Assembly: GCF_001975985.1 (NCBI RefSeq)
Contig: NZ_MTQF01000018.1
Location: 1-58,323 of the forward strand
Direction of reading: 5' to 3'
Length of the DNA stretch: 58,323 bases
From: [Flexibacter] sp. ATCC 35103
GTDB lineage: Bacteria > Bacteroidota > Bacteroidia > Flavobacteriales > Flavobacteriaceae
In this document: piece after piece, positions 49,954-58,250 of the stretch
Numbering within the stretch: position 1 is the first letter of the stretch
Layout of the letters: each line of letters begins with the position of its first letter
Made by a program: the position numbers and the translations under genes
The notes under the pieces: model-generated
The model's input: only the letters and a program-made list of their open reading frames with translations
Databases searched by the model: none
Told to the model about the DNA's origin: nothing

Positions 49954-51092
49954 TAGATTAGTATAAATTCTTTAATAATCTTCTCGTTATCCTGTCCTAA
50001 TTTTGGAGAACCTTTATCTGAAGTAAAATATTCACCGTCTATTTTAATTGGGCATCTGGTAGTTTTATACGAGTAACCATCGATCATTTGAACTTCCTGC
50101 ATAAAATCCAATACCTTAAAACCTTCTTCGGCAAAAAGCTGCTGATAATTTAAAACTGCGGCACACCAAATGTCTGCGGGTTCTAAAATGTTCAACCAAA
50201 AATCAGTATTTTCAGTTTGCAAATGCAAAGCGAGAATATTCTTGATTTCATCTCGTAAATTGAATTTATTTTCCGGATATGCCAAAAGGGCATCACATTT
50301 TAAAAGCGAAGCCAAAACCGGAATAGATCCCATTGCCAGAGCCAGATAACCGTTTTTGGTTTTGTAAATTCCGTATGGTGCGCCCAAATACGCATGAGCA
50401 TTATTGGTTTTGGTTCGAACGGGCAATTCTCCGCCATCATTAAAATAAGTTGTAATCGTTTCAAACTGAAAATCGAAAGCCGATTCTAACATACTCACCT
50501 GAACCGAAGCGCCAATAGTATGCGTCGCTTTTCGATATAATGCTGCTAAAATTCCCTGCGCCAAATGTGCACCTGCCAACATATCGACAATTGATAAACC
50601 CATTGGTACCGGACCATCGTCCTGATTGCCGCTTAACCATGTCAACGCTGTTAGGGATTGCAGTAATAAATCTTGTCCAGGTAAATCCTTTAAATCCGGA
50701 TGATCGCCAAAACCGGAAATCGATGCATAAACCACCGTAGGATTTATAGCTTTTACAGCTTCATAACTCAAACCGATGCGCTCCATAACTCCGGGTCTGA
50801 AATTATGCATCACAACATCGGCTTTTGCCAATAATTTTTTTAATTTTTCAAGTTCATCAGGTTGCTTAAAATCAATTGAAAATGATTCTTTGTTTCTGTT
50901 AATCGTATGAAATACTGATGATTCGCCATTCATAATCAAATCAGATGTATATAAAGTCCTGCAGATATCGCCCGTTCCCGGTTTCTCAATTTTTATAACA
51001 CGCGCGCCCAAATCAGCTAATCTTAAACTCGCTGACGGACCAGAAAGAAACTGGCTAAAATCTACTATTAAATAATCTTCTAATGGTTTCAT
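49953..51092 (-). CDS. class III CoA-transferase (CaiB/BaiF family), copy 2
   Basis: 379 aa. Family hallmarks: DFSQFLSGPSASLRLADLGARVIKIEKP (positions 11-38, split here by meaning: nucleotide-binding start), NRNKESFSIDFK, FRPGVMERIGL and the catalytic aspartate Asp170 in SIVDMLAGAH, aligning with Asp169 of formyl-CoA transferase. It moves CoA between carboxylic acids. The neighbouring copy is a clear paralogue with the same Asp position; the two may form a heterodimer or act on two acids. It overlaps copy 1 by 4 bp (ATGA) and SBP2 by 1 bp. Confidence 0.9.
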   Translation of the reverse strand: MKPLEDYLIVDFSQFLSGPSASLRLADLGARVIKIEKPGTGDICRTLYTSDLIMNGESSVFHTINRNKESFSIDFKQPDELEKLKKLLAKADVVMHNFRPGVMERIGLSYEAVKAINPTVVYASISGFGDHPDLKDLPGQDLLLQSLTALTWLSGNQDDGPVPMGLSIVDMLAGAHLAQGILAALYRKATHTIGASVQVSMLESAFDFQFETITTYFNDGGELPVRTKTNNAHAYLGAPYGIYKTKNGYLALAMGSIPVLASLLKCDALLAYPENKFNLRDEIKNILALHLQTENTDFWLNILEPADIWCAAVLNYQQLFAEEGFKVLDFMQEVQMIDGYSYKTTRCPIKIDGEYFTSDKGSPKLGQDNEKIIKEFILI

Positions 51093-52237
51093 GCGTTGCT
51101 TAAAAATTGTTCGTGTATGTTTTGATTATCTTCTCCAACTTTAGGAGCGGCTTTTATACTGGTTAAAATTTTTCCGTCAAGCTGAATCGGATTTCGGGTT
51201 GTAACCAAAGTTTCTCCATCAGAATTTTTAACGGTTTGTTTCAGTTGCAATTCTTTTACAAAAGGCTGATTGTCGAGTTCTTCATAATTGAAAACTTTTC
51301 CGCACCAGATTCCTTCTTTTTGCAGTATTTCGATCCAGATATCTGCCGTTTTGGTAAGCAATTTATCAGCTAATATTGTTCTGATTTCATCTCTCTTTTC
51401 AAACCAAAGAGACTTTACTGCATATGCATTTAGATCAACTCCAAGTGTGTTTCCTATAAAAAGTAAATCACCCATTGCTAAGGAAATATAGCCGTCTTGG
51501 GTTTGATAAACACCGTACGGAGCACTTAAAAAAGCGTGCGCACTTCCTTTTACATCGCCTCTTTCAGGCAATTTCCCGCCATCATTTAAGAAAGAAGTAA
51601 TGGCTTCAAATTGCACATCCAAAACCGATTCGAGTAAACTTACTTCGACCAAAACACCTTTTCCGGTTTTGGCTCTTTTAAGCAATGCAGCTAAAATTCC
51701 CTGAACGAAATGATTTCCGCACATTAAATCGGCTACAGCCAGACCAAACGGAACTGGTTCCTGACTTTTTCGACCGCTTAACCAACTCAATCCTGATAAA
51801 GATTGCAGTAATAAATCCTGTCCGGGTTTTTTTGCCCACGGACCAATATTGCCATAACCTGTAATAGTTCCGTAGATTATTTTAGGATTAATTGCCAATG
51901 TTTCATTAAAATCCAAACCAATTTTTTCCATCACGCCGGGTCTGAAATTATGCGTCATAATATCAGCCTGAGCGATCAGTTTTTTGATCAAAATCAGATC
52001 TTCCGGATTTTTAAGATCAGCGGCAAAAGATTCTTTATTTCTATTTATGGTGTGAAACAATAAACTGCTGTCATCGACAAAAAGATCTTTGATGCTCAAT
52101 TGTCTGCAAGCTTCACCTTTTATTGGACGTTCAATTTTTATGACTCTTGCGCCTAAATCAGCCAGCTTTAATCCCGCTGAAGGACCGGCCAAAAACTGGC
52201 AGAATTCTAATACAACTAATCCTTCTAATGGTCTCAT
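51089..52237 (-). CDS. class III CoA-transferase (CaiB/BaiF family), copy 1
   Basis: 382 aa. Catalytic Asp170 in LAVADLMCGNH, with NRNKESFAADLK and FRPGVMEKIGL as in copy 2. Much of the backbone is shared between the copies (QDLLLQSL, WLSG, GDL near 255), pointing to an old tandem duplication. It overlaps SBP1 by 4 bp and copy 2 by 4 bp, so all four genes are translationally coupled. The acid activated is unknown. Together with the MaoC hydratase it suggests CoA-dependent breakdown of a dicarboxylic or hydroxy acid. Confidence 0.9.
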   Translation of the reverse strand: MRPLEGLVVLEFCQFLAGPSAGLKLADLGARVIKIERPIKGEACRQLSIKDLFVDDSSLLFHTINRNKESFAADLKNPEDLILIKKLIAQADIMTHNFRPGVMEKIGLDFNETLAINPKIIYGTITGYGNIGPWAKKPGQDLLLQSLSGLSWLSGRKSQEPVPFGLAVADLMCGNHFVQGILAALLKRAKTGKGVLVEVSLLESVLDVQFEAITSFLNDGGKLPERGDVKGSAHAFLSAPYGVYQTQDGYISLAMGDLLFIGNTLGVDLNAYAVKSLWFEKRDEIRTILADKLLTKTADIWIEILQKEGIWCGKVFNYEELDNQPFVKELQLKQTVKNSDGETLVTTRNPIQLDGKILTSIKAAPKVGEDNQNIHEQFLSNA

Positions 52238-53382
52238 GTCGTTTGCAGGTTTAAGGATTTCGCATAAAGCGAATTCAGGACTTCTAAAACCAATTCTTCA
52301 TTTCCGCCATTGATTAGATAATCGCGAACAACATCGCCAGCATGATCCTGAAAATACATATGACCGGAATATCTTGGGCGTAAAAATGCACGTTCTAAAG
52401 CAGGCAGTGTATTCTTGAAATAATCGTGAGTTACGGCATTGATTCGGTCGCTTTTCCAGGCTTGTAAATGACCGGGCTGTCCGCCATTATCAGCAAATAT
52501 ATTTTGCTGAACTTGCGACGATCCCGTAAATTCGGCATATTTAATCGCTTCAGGAATATGTTTGCTGAACGAAGAAACCGCTAATCCCGTTCCGCCAAGG
52601 GAACTAATCATTGGATTATTATTCAAACTTACCAAATCATAAAAATGAAGTAAATTTTTACTATAGCCTGTTCTCGAATAATTAGAATATCCGTAAGCAA
52701 AAGGGCAGTAGGCAATTTCATTAGAATTCACCATTGCTTCATAAACCTGAATTGGATTTCGATTGAAATTTGCAGGATCTACCAACTGTGATAATTCCCT
52801 GAATAGTTGCAACGCTTTTTTTCCGGTTTCAACAGATATTACTTTTTCGTCAGACAAAAAAGGAGCTTCGCCCAAACTACAGCAATACATATAAAAACTC
52901 ATAAGAACATCAACCGGAATTCCTGCAAAGGCAACCAGTCCTTTTTTAGCAAGAACAAGTAAATCTTCATATGTCTGAGGAACTTTTAAACCTTTTTTTT
53001 CTAAAATATCAAGTCGTGCTGCTGCAACCGGAGTCGCTGCATCAATGGGTAATGCCCAAAGTTTATTGCTAAAAACGTAACTCCCATAAGATTTTCCAAC
53101 TGTATTTATTTCCTGATCTTTTATATATTCATTCGAAAGATGATCTGAGAGTGGGAGGATTGCATTTGTGTGCGCTCCAAAACCTGTCCAAGGATGATCG
53201 ATTACTAATAAATCAAATCTTTTGGCAAGATCTTCAATCGATGCATCTGCAAATTCCTGTAAACTTCTTTTCTCCCAAGTGATTTCAATATTTGGATTTA
53301 GTTCTGTAAAACGCTGTGCTGTAGCAACCATTGGTAATAAACCTCTTGTATGATTCCAGGTTATCCCTTTTAATATTGTCAT
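52234..53382 (-). CDS. solute-binding-protein homologue without signal peptide (SBP1)
   Basis: 382 aa with family 1 solute-binding features: RFTELNPNIEITWEKR (22-37), FDLLVIDHPWTG (55-66), LWALPIDAATPVAAARLD (about 114-131) and a C-terminal lobe with GHMYFQDHAGDVVRDYL. The product begins MTILKGITWNHTRG, i.e. directly with the first beta strand of the mature fold. The 5' flank is a promoter region with a 28-bp repeated element 38 bp before the start, so no upstream extension is plausible. A Cys pair (YCCSLGE) and no leader indicate the cytoplasm. It is the first gene of the coupled SBP-CoAT-CoAT-SBP unit. Confidence 0.8.
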   Translation of the reverse strand: MTILKGITWNHTRGLLPMVATAQRFTELNPNIEITWEKRSLQEFADASIEDLAKRFDLLVIDHPWTGFGAHTNAILPLSDHLSNEYIKDQEINTVGKSYGSYVFSNKLWALPIDAATPVAAARLDILEKKGLKVPQTYEDLLVLAKKGLVAFAGIPVDVLMSFYMYCCSLGEAPFLSDEKVISVETGKKALQLFRELSQLVDPANFNRNPIQVYEAMVNSNEIAYCPFAYGYSNYSRTGYSKNLLHFYDLVSLNNNPMISSLGGTGLAVSSFSKHIPEAIKYAEFTGSSQVQQNIFADNGGQPGHLQAWKSDRINAVTHDYFKNTLPALERAFLRPRYSGHMYFQDHAGDVVRDYLINGGNEELVLEVLNSLYAKSLNLQTT

Positions 53383-53420
53383 TTTTTGATGTTTTATTGG
53401 TGATGATTGTATTCTTAAAA

Positions 53421-53661
53421 TAATAAATGTAAAAAATACAATTACAAAAATAGAAATAAGATTGAATTGAGCAATAAATGTTTCATTTATTAACAGTGAT
53501 TTTTTGCGGTATATGAATCTACGGTGTCATTTTTTTACAAATGACATAAAAATTGTTATAATATATTAAAGTATGATTATTTTTAAAGGAAATAAAGAAA
53601 ATATTTCTCAGTATATTGAGATTAAAAATTACATTTGTAATTGTGTTTTTTACATTTATTA
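53421..53661. promoter_or_regulatory. divergent promoter region with a duplicated inverted 28-bp element
   Basis: The element at 53421-53448 is the reverse complement of 53634-53661 at 27 of 28 positions. Each copy lies at similar distance upstream of one divergent operon (38 bp before SBP1, 58 bp before the SDR gene) and has the same orientation relative to its gene. Inner dyads: TGTA-N5-TACA at 53428-53440 and AATTACA-TT-TGTAATT at 53627-53642. A further 8-bp dyad TGTCATTT / AAATGACA lies centrally at 53525-53546. The likely reading is paired operators of one regulator, probably also containing promoter parts. No regulator gene is in the adjacent operons within the window. Confidence 0.65.
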
Positions 53662-53719
53662 ATTTACACGCAAAATTTTAGGGTTTAATGTTAAATAAAA
53701 GACTTAATAATTATAAAAA

Positions 53720-54484
53720 ATGTTTTCATTACAAAATAAAAAAGCTGTAGTAACAGGAGGCGGCAGCGGAATTGGCAGAGCCATCGCAACATTATTTGCC
53801 AAACAAGGTGCAGAAGTTCACATCATAGACTTAACACTTGAGAGTGCTCAGGATGCGGTAGAAGATATCAAAAAATTAGGCGGAAATGTTTTTTCACATG
53901 CTTGTAATGTGGCGAACCAAAAAGAAGTCACTGCAACATTTGAAGCCATTGGCAATATTCATATCCTGATTAATAATGCCGGAATTGCTCATGTTGGTAA
54001 GGTAGATACAACACCGGAATCTGATTTTGATCGTGTAATGGAGGTAAATGTAAAAGGAGTTTACAATTGTTTGTTTGCTGCAATTCCGCAATTGCGACTT
54101 TCAAAAGGTGGCGTAATCATTAATATGGCTTCTATTGCGGCTTGGGTTGGTATTCCGGACAGGTTTGCCTATTCTACAGCAAAAGGAGCTGTGATGGCAA
54201 TGACTTTATCTGTTGCCAAGGATTATATTGGCGAAAATATTCGTTGTAATTCTATTTCTCCGGCGAGAGTTCATACACCATTTGTAGATGGTTTTATTTC
54301 GAAAAACTATGCCGGTAAAGAAGAGGAAATGTTCGAAAAACTATCGCAATCACAACCTATTGGCCGAATGGGAAAACCTGATGAAATCGCAGCTCTTGCT
54401 TTGTATCTATGCAGCGACGAAGCAGGATTTATCACAGGAAGCGATTACCCAATCGACGGCGGATTTATTAAATTAAATAACTGA
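53720..54484 (+). CDS. SDR oxidoreductase, probable 2-keto-3-deoxy-L-fuconate dehydrogenase
   Basis: 254 aa classical short-chain dehydrogenase: TGGGSGIGRA (12-21), NNAG (85-88), catalytic Ser138, Tyr151 and Lys155 (YSTAK), C-terminal TGSDYPIDGG. The active-site loop (RCNSISPARVHTPFVDGF) and the GRMGKPDEIA segment resemble the BDH2-type branch to which the 2-keto-3-deoxy-L-fuconate dehydrogenase of Xanthomonas belongs. In that pathway it makes the 2,4-diketo acid that the next enzyme splits. It is the first gene of the plus-strand operon, under the 28-bp element. Confidence 0.8.
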   Translation: MFSLQNKKAVVTGGGSGIGRAIATLFAKQGAEVHIIDLTLESAQDAVEDIKKLGGNVFSHACNVANQKEVTATFEAIGNIHILINNAGIAHVGKVDTTPESDFDRVMEVNVKGVYNCLFAAIPQLRLSKGGVIINMASIAAWVGIPDRFAYSTAKGAVMAMTLSVAKDYIGENIRCNSISPARVHTPFVDGFISKNYAGKEEEMFEKLSQSQPIGRMGKPDEIAALALYLCSDEAGFITGSDYPIDGGFIKLNN

Positions 54485-54485
54485 G

Positions 54486-54560
54486 AAAAGTTGCTAAGAT
54501 TCTAAGTTGCTGAGTCGCTAAGTTTTTAGACCTGGCAGGTTTTTAAAACCTGTCAGGTCT
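54486..54560. repeat. dispersed repeats: TTGCTAAG units plus ACCTGNCAGGT palindrome
   Basis: GTTGCTAAG/TCTAAGTTGCTGAG units (54489-54526), then a 33-bp palindrome with 16-bp arms (54528-54560) containing CCTGGCAGG and CCTGTCAGG. The palindrome recurs at 56521-56553 and 58251-58283. Confidence 0.8.
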
Positions 54561-54603
54561 AATGTGAAATAAAAATATACAACATAATTTAAAATATAGA
54601 GAA

Positions 54604-55458
54604 ATGAAATTAATACGTTTTGGAGAAATTGGAAAAGAAAAACCAGGAGTTTTAATAGATGAAAAAAGATACGATGTTTCGGCAATTGTTTCAGACTTTA
54701 ACGAAAGTTTTTTTGAAGAAAACGGTCTTGAAAAATTACAAAAAGCCTTAGACAGTAATCCAAATTTACCAGAAGTGGATGCAAATATACGTTTAGGATC
54801 TCCGGTAGCGAGACCTTCAAAAATAATCTGTATTGGGTTGAATTATGTAGATCATTGCAAAGAAACCGGCGCGCCAATCCCAACAGAACCTATCATCTTT
54901 TTTAAATCAACGACATCTTTATGTGGTCCTGATGATGATGTAGTTATACCAAAAAATAGTGTAAAAACAGATTGGGAAGTAGAGTTGGCATTTGTTGTAG
55001 GTAAAAAAGCAAGTTACGTTGAAGAAGCAGAAGCTTTAGACTATGTTGCAGGTTATGCTTTATTAAATGATTACAGCGAAAGAGAATTTCAAATCGAGCG
55101 TGGCGGACAATGGGCAAAAGGAAAAGGCTGCGATACATTTGCGCCTCTTGGACCATTTTTGGCTACGAAAGATGAAGTAAAAGATGTCGATAATTTGTCG
55201 ATGTGGCTTACTGTGAATGGTAAAAAATACCAGGACAGTAATACCTTAAATCTGGTTTTTAAAATTCCATATTTATTTCATTATTTAAGCCAGTTTATGA
55301 CATTGCTTCCTGGCGATATTATTAGTACCGGAACACCTCCGGGAGTTGGTTTGGGGATTAAGCCAGACCCAATTTACCTAAAAGCCGGTGATGTTGTAGA
55401 ACTTGGAATTGAAGGTTTAGGTACTAGCAAACAAACTGCGGTTGCATACAAAAAGTAA
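54604..55458 (+). CDS. fumarylacetoacetate hydrolase-family protein (2,4-diketo-3-deoxy-L-fuconate hydrolase-like)
   Basis: 284 aa. FAH-type C-terminal domain with the metal-binding acidic residues Glu125 and Glu127 (DWEVELAFVVGK) and Asp156 (LLNDYSERE), plus STGTPPGVGLG near the end. In the non-phosphorylative L-fucose pathway an FAH-family enzyme hydrolyses 2,4-diketo-3-deoxy-L-fuconate to pyruvate and L-lactate. That reaction fits the neighbours exactly; other acylpyruvate hydrolases have the same sequence pattern, so the substrate is inferred from context. Confidence 0.82.
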   Translation: MKLIRFGEIGKEKPGVLIDEKRYDVSAIVSDFNESFFEENGLEKLQKALDSNPNLPEVDANIRLGSPVARPSKIICIGLNYVDHCKETGAPIPTEPIIFFKSTTSLCGPDDDVVIPKNSVKTDWEVELAFVVGKKASYVEEAEALDYVAGYALLNDYSEREFQIERGGQWAKGKGCDTFAPLGPFLATKDEVKDVDNLSMWLTVNGKKYQDSNTLNLVFKIPYLFHYLSQFMTLLPGDIISTGTPPGVGLGIKPDPIYLKAGDVVELGIEGLGTSKQTAVAYKK

Positions 55459-55470
55459 TCTAAAACAAAA

Positions 55471-56490
55471 TTGAAGATGAAATTTATTGTATGTGAAAAG
55501 CCACAGGAATTCATATTAAAAGAAAAAGAAATACCAGAACCGAAAGAAGGCGAAGTATTACTAAAAATAAAAAGAATTGGAATCTGCGGAACTGATATTC
55601 ACGCTTTTGGCGGAACTCAGCCTTATTTTGAGTATCCAAGGATTTTAGGGCATGAACTTGCTGCAGAATACATTAAAGGAAATGCGAAAGGTTTTGTGCC
55701 AGGAGATAAAGTGACTTTTATCCCGTATTTCAATTGCGGAAAATGTGTAGCCTGCAGAAACGGCTTAACCAATTGTTGTGTAAATATTAAGGTTTTTGGC
55801 GTTCACATTGATGGTGGAATGGCCGAATATGTGACCATTCCGGAACAATATTTACTACAAGGTCAAGGATTAGATTATGACCAACTGGCATTGGTTGAAC
55901 CACTTGCAATTGCGGCACACGGAGTAAGAAGAGCTGCTGTTGGGCCCAATGATACAGTTCTGATAATGGGAGCAGGACCAATTGGTATTGGACTGATTCA
56001 GTTTGCTAAAATTGCAGGAGCAAAAGTTATTGTAATGGATATCAACGAGTACCGATTGGGTTTTTGTAAAAACGAATTGAATGCCGATGCGACGATAAAT
56101 CCGTTAAACGAAAATGTAACCGCAAAATTAGCTGAAATCACCAATGGTGATATGGCAAATGTGGTAATTGATGCAACAGGAAACCGAAATGTGATGAATG
56201 ATGCTTTTAATTACATTTCGCATGGCGGAAGATTTGTTTTGGTCGGACTTCAAAAAGGCGAATTAAGCTTTAGTCATCCTGATTTTCATAAAAGGGAATC
56301 TACTTTAATGAGCAGCAGAAATGCTACAATTCAGGATTTTGAATATGTTATGGAATGTTTGAAAAACGGAAAAATAGATCCTAAAAAATACATTACTCAC
56401 AGAACAAGTTTTTCTGAAATGATCAATGATTTTGGAAATCTGATTGACCCAAAAAATAATGTAATAAAAGCGTTGATTGAAATAGAATAA
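55471..56490 (+). CDS. zinc-dependent medium-chain alcohol dehydrogenase
   Basis: 339 aa. Catalytic zinc ligands Cys39 (GICGTD), His61 and Glu62 (GHE); structural zinc Cys89, Cys92, Cys95 and Cys103; Rossmann GAGPIGIG (about 169-176) followed by an acidic residue (VMDINEYR), suggesting NAD use. Sorbitol/threonine/galactonate dehydrogenase branch. It begins 12 bp after the FAH-family gene. Its step is unclear, because the SDRs already cover two oxidations of L-fucose; it may oxidise a related sugar acid such as L-galactonate, or L-rhamnose-pathway intermediates. Confidence 0.85.
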   Translation: MKMKFIVCEKPQEFILKEKEIPEPKEGEVLLKIKRIGICGTDIHAFGGTQPYFEYPRILGHELAAEYIKGNAKGFVPGDKVTFIPYFNCGKCVACRNGLTNCCVNIKVFGVHIDGGMAEYVTIPEQYLLQGQGLDYDQLALVEPLAIAAHGVRRAAVGPNDTVLIMGAGPIGIGLIQFAKIAGAKVIVMDINEYRLGFCKNELNADATINPLNENVTAKLAEITNGDMANVVIDATGNRNVMNDAFNYISHGGRFVLVGLQKGELSFSHPDFHKRESTLMSSRNATIQDFEYVMECLKNGKIDPKKYITHRTSFSEMINDFGNLIDPKNNVIKALIEIE

Positions 56491-56520
56491 ACTAGTATCT
56501 GTAGAATTTACAATCAAAGG

Positions 56521-56553
56521 AAACCCGACAGGTTTTTTAAACCTGTCGGGTTT
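56521..56553. repeat. REP-like palindrome, copy 2
   Basis: Perfect palindrome of 33 bp with CCCGACAGG and CCTGTCGGG arms; same family as 54528-54560 and 58251-58283. Lies in the 91-bp spacer between the alcohol dehydrogenase and L-fucose dehydrogenase genes. Confidence 0.85.
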
Positions 56554-56581
56554 AACTAGATAACCTCAAATAACCACAAAA

Positions 56582-57382
56582 ATGGATTTAAATTTAAAAG
56601 GTAAAATAGTTGTCGTGTCGGGTTCGGCGGGCAAAGTAGGCAGTATTGGAGAAACGATTATAAAAAGACTGGCAGAAGAAGGTGCAATTCCGGTTCTGGT
56701 TGACAGAAATGACAGAGGATCTGACTATGCCCAAGAACTTCAAAAAAGAGATATAGATTCCTTATTTGTCAAAACAGATGTTACTGATCCTGTTGAGATA
56801 GAAAATGCTGTAAAAAAGATCGTTGCAAAATACGGCAGAATCGATGCCATAATCAATAATGTAGGGGTAAATGACGGCGCTGGTTTAGACTCCAGTTATG
56901 AGGATTTTATGAATTCTCTGAAACTGAATGTGGTAAGCTACTTTTTATTGACAAAATATGCGCTTCCGTACTTAAAAGAATCAAAAGGAAATATCCTGAA
57001 TATTGGTTCAAAAGTCGCTTTAACAGGTCAGGGCGGAACCTCAGGTTATGCTGCTGCAAAAGGCGGCGTGTTAGGATTAACCAGAGAATGGGCAGTTGAT
57101 TTGATTCAGTTTGGTATTCGTTCGAATGCGATTATTATTGCAGAAAGTTACACTCCGGCATACGAAGACTGGATTAAAACCTTACCGGATGGTGACACGG
57201 TTTTAAAGAAAATCAATAAAAGTATTCCGTTTGAAAGCAGAATGACCAAAACAGAAGAAATTGCAGATACTTGCCTTTTCATTATTTCTAATCGCTCATC
57301 GCACACAACAGGGCAATTTGTTTTTGTAGATGGCGGTTATGTGCATCTGGATCGTGCCTTAATTAGCGATGTAAGTTCATAA
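56582..57382 (+). CDS. L-fucose dehydrogenase (SDR family)
   Basis: 266 aa. It closely follows the pattern I recall for bacterial L-fucose dehydrogenases: MDLNLKGKIVVVSGS at the start, NNVGVNDGAGLD (92-103), catalytic Ser143, Tyr156 and Lys160 (GYAAAK), LTREWAVDL, and the C-terminal SSHTTGQFVFVDGGYVHLDRAL. The glycine-rich loop reads SGSAGKVGSIG, one residue longer than the usual TGxxxGIG. It oxidises L-fucose to L-fuconolactone with NAD(P). The lactonase gene follows after 2 bp. Confidence 0.87.
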   Translation: MDLNLKGKIVVVSGSAGKVGSIGETIIKRLAEEGAIPVLVDRNDRGSDYAQELQKRDIDSLFVKTDVTDPVEIENAVKKIVAKYGRIDAIINNVGVNDGAGLDSSYEDFMNSLKLNVVSYFLLTKYALPYLKESKGNILNIGSKVALTGQGGTSGYAAAKGGVLGLTREWAVDLIQFGIRSNAIIIAESYTPAYEDWIKTLPDGDTVLKKINKSIPFESRMTKTEEIADTCLFIISNRSSHTTGQFVFVDGGYVHLDRALISDVSS

Positions 57383-57384
57383 AG

Positions 57385-58215
57385 ATGAGTAATCGTATAG
57401 ATTCACATCAGCATTTTTGGAAATTTGATCCCGTTCGCGATAGTTGGATTGATGATTCGATGCAAAAGATTCAAAGGGATTTTTTGCCCGAAGATCTTTT
57501 GCCTTTGTTACAACAAAATCAGTTTTCAGGTTGTGTCGCCGTTCAGGCAAGCCAGTCTGAACAGGAAACTAATTTTCTGGTAGATTTAGCATCAAAAAAT
57601 GATTTTATAAAAGGGATTGTTGGCTGGGTTGATTTGCGAAATGAAAATAGTATAGAACGATTAGAATATTTTTCAACTTATAAAAAGATAAAAGGATTTC
57701 GTCATGTTGTTCAGGGAGAAGCGGATGATTTTATGTTCAGGAAAGATTTTCGTAACGGAATCTTCGCTTTAAAACAATTCAGTTATACGTATGATATTCT
57801 TATTTTTCATCGCCAGTTACCTGCTGCAATAGATTTGGTACAACATTTTCACGATCAATCTTTTGTAATCGATCATATTGCAAAACCGGATATAAGATCA
57901 GGCGATATTGCTTCCTGGAAAAAAGGAATTGAAGAAATTTCAAAATACGAAAAAGTAAGCTGTAAAATCTCCGGAATGGTTACAGAAGCCAATTGGAATA
58001 CTTGGAAACCCGATGATCTAAAACCTTATCTGGATGTGATTTTTGAAAATTTCTCTACAGAAAAATTAATGTTCGGATCTGACTGGCCGGTTCTCAATGT
58101 AGCTTCAGATTACTCAGAAGTAATACAAACTTTAGAAGATTATATAAAGCAATTCTCAAAAGAAGATCAAAATAAGATTTGGTTTGAGAATGCGGTTTCT
58201 TTTTATAATTTATAA
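57385..58215 (+). CDS. L-fuconolactonase (amidohydrolase, COG3618 type)
   Basis: 276 aa TIM-barrel hydrolase: DSHQHFW (6-12, His8 and His10), His142 (FHRQLP), His164 (DHIAKP) and Asp233 (GSDWPV) are the expected residues of the fuconolactonase/dicarboxylate-lactone group. It opens L-fuconolactone to L-fuconate and follows L-fucose dehydrogenase by 2 bp. The next enzyme needed, L-fuconate dehydratase (enolase superfamily), is not encoded in the window and may lie beyond its right end. Confidence 0.88.
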   Translation: MSNRIDSHQHFWKFDPVRDSWIDDSMQKIQRDFLPEDLLPLLQQNQFSGCVAVQASQSEQETNFLVDLASKNDFIKGIVGWVDLRNENSIERLEYFSTYKKIKGFRHVVQGEADDFMFRKDFRNGIFALKQFSYTYDILIFHRQLPAAIDLVQHFHDQSFVIDHIAKPDIRSGDIASWKKGIEEISKYEKVSCKISGMVTEANWNTWKPDDLKPYLDVIFENFSTEKLMFGSDWPVLNVASDYSEVIQTLEDYIKQFSKEDQNKIWFENAVSFYNL

Positions 58216-58250
58216 ATAACCGCAATTATGTCGTTTTGATTTCGATATTT

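Noticed and set aside
48697..53382. A complete ABC sugar importer
   Set aside because: Solute-binding proteins lack signal peptides, and no permease or ATPase gene is nearby.
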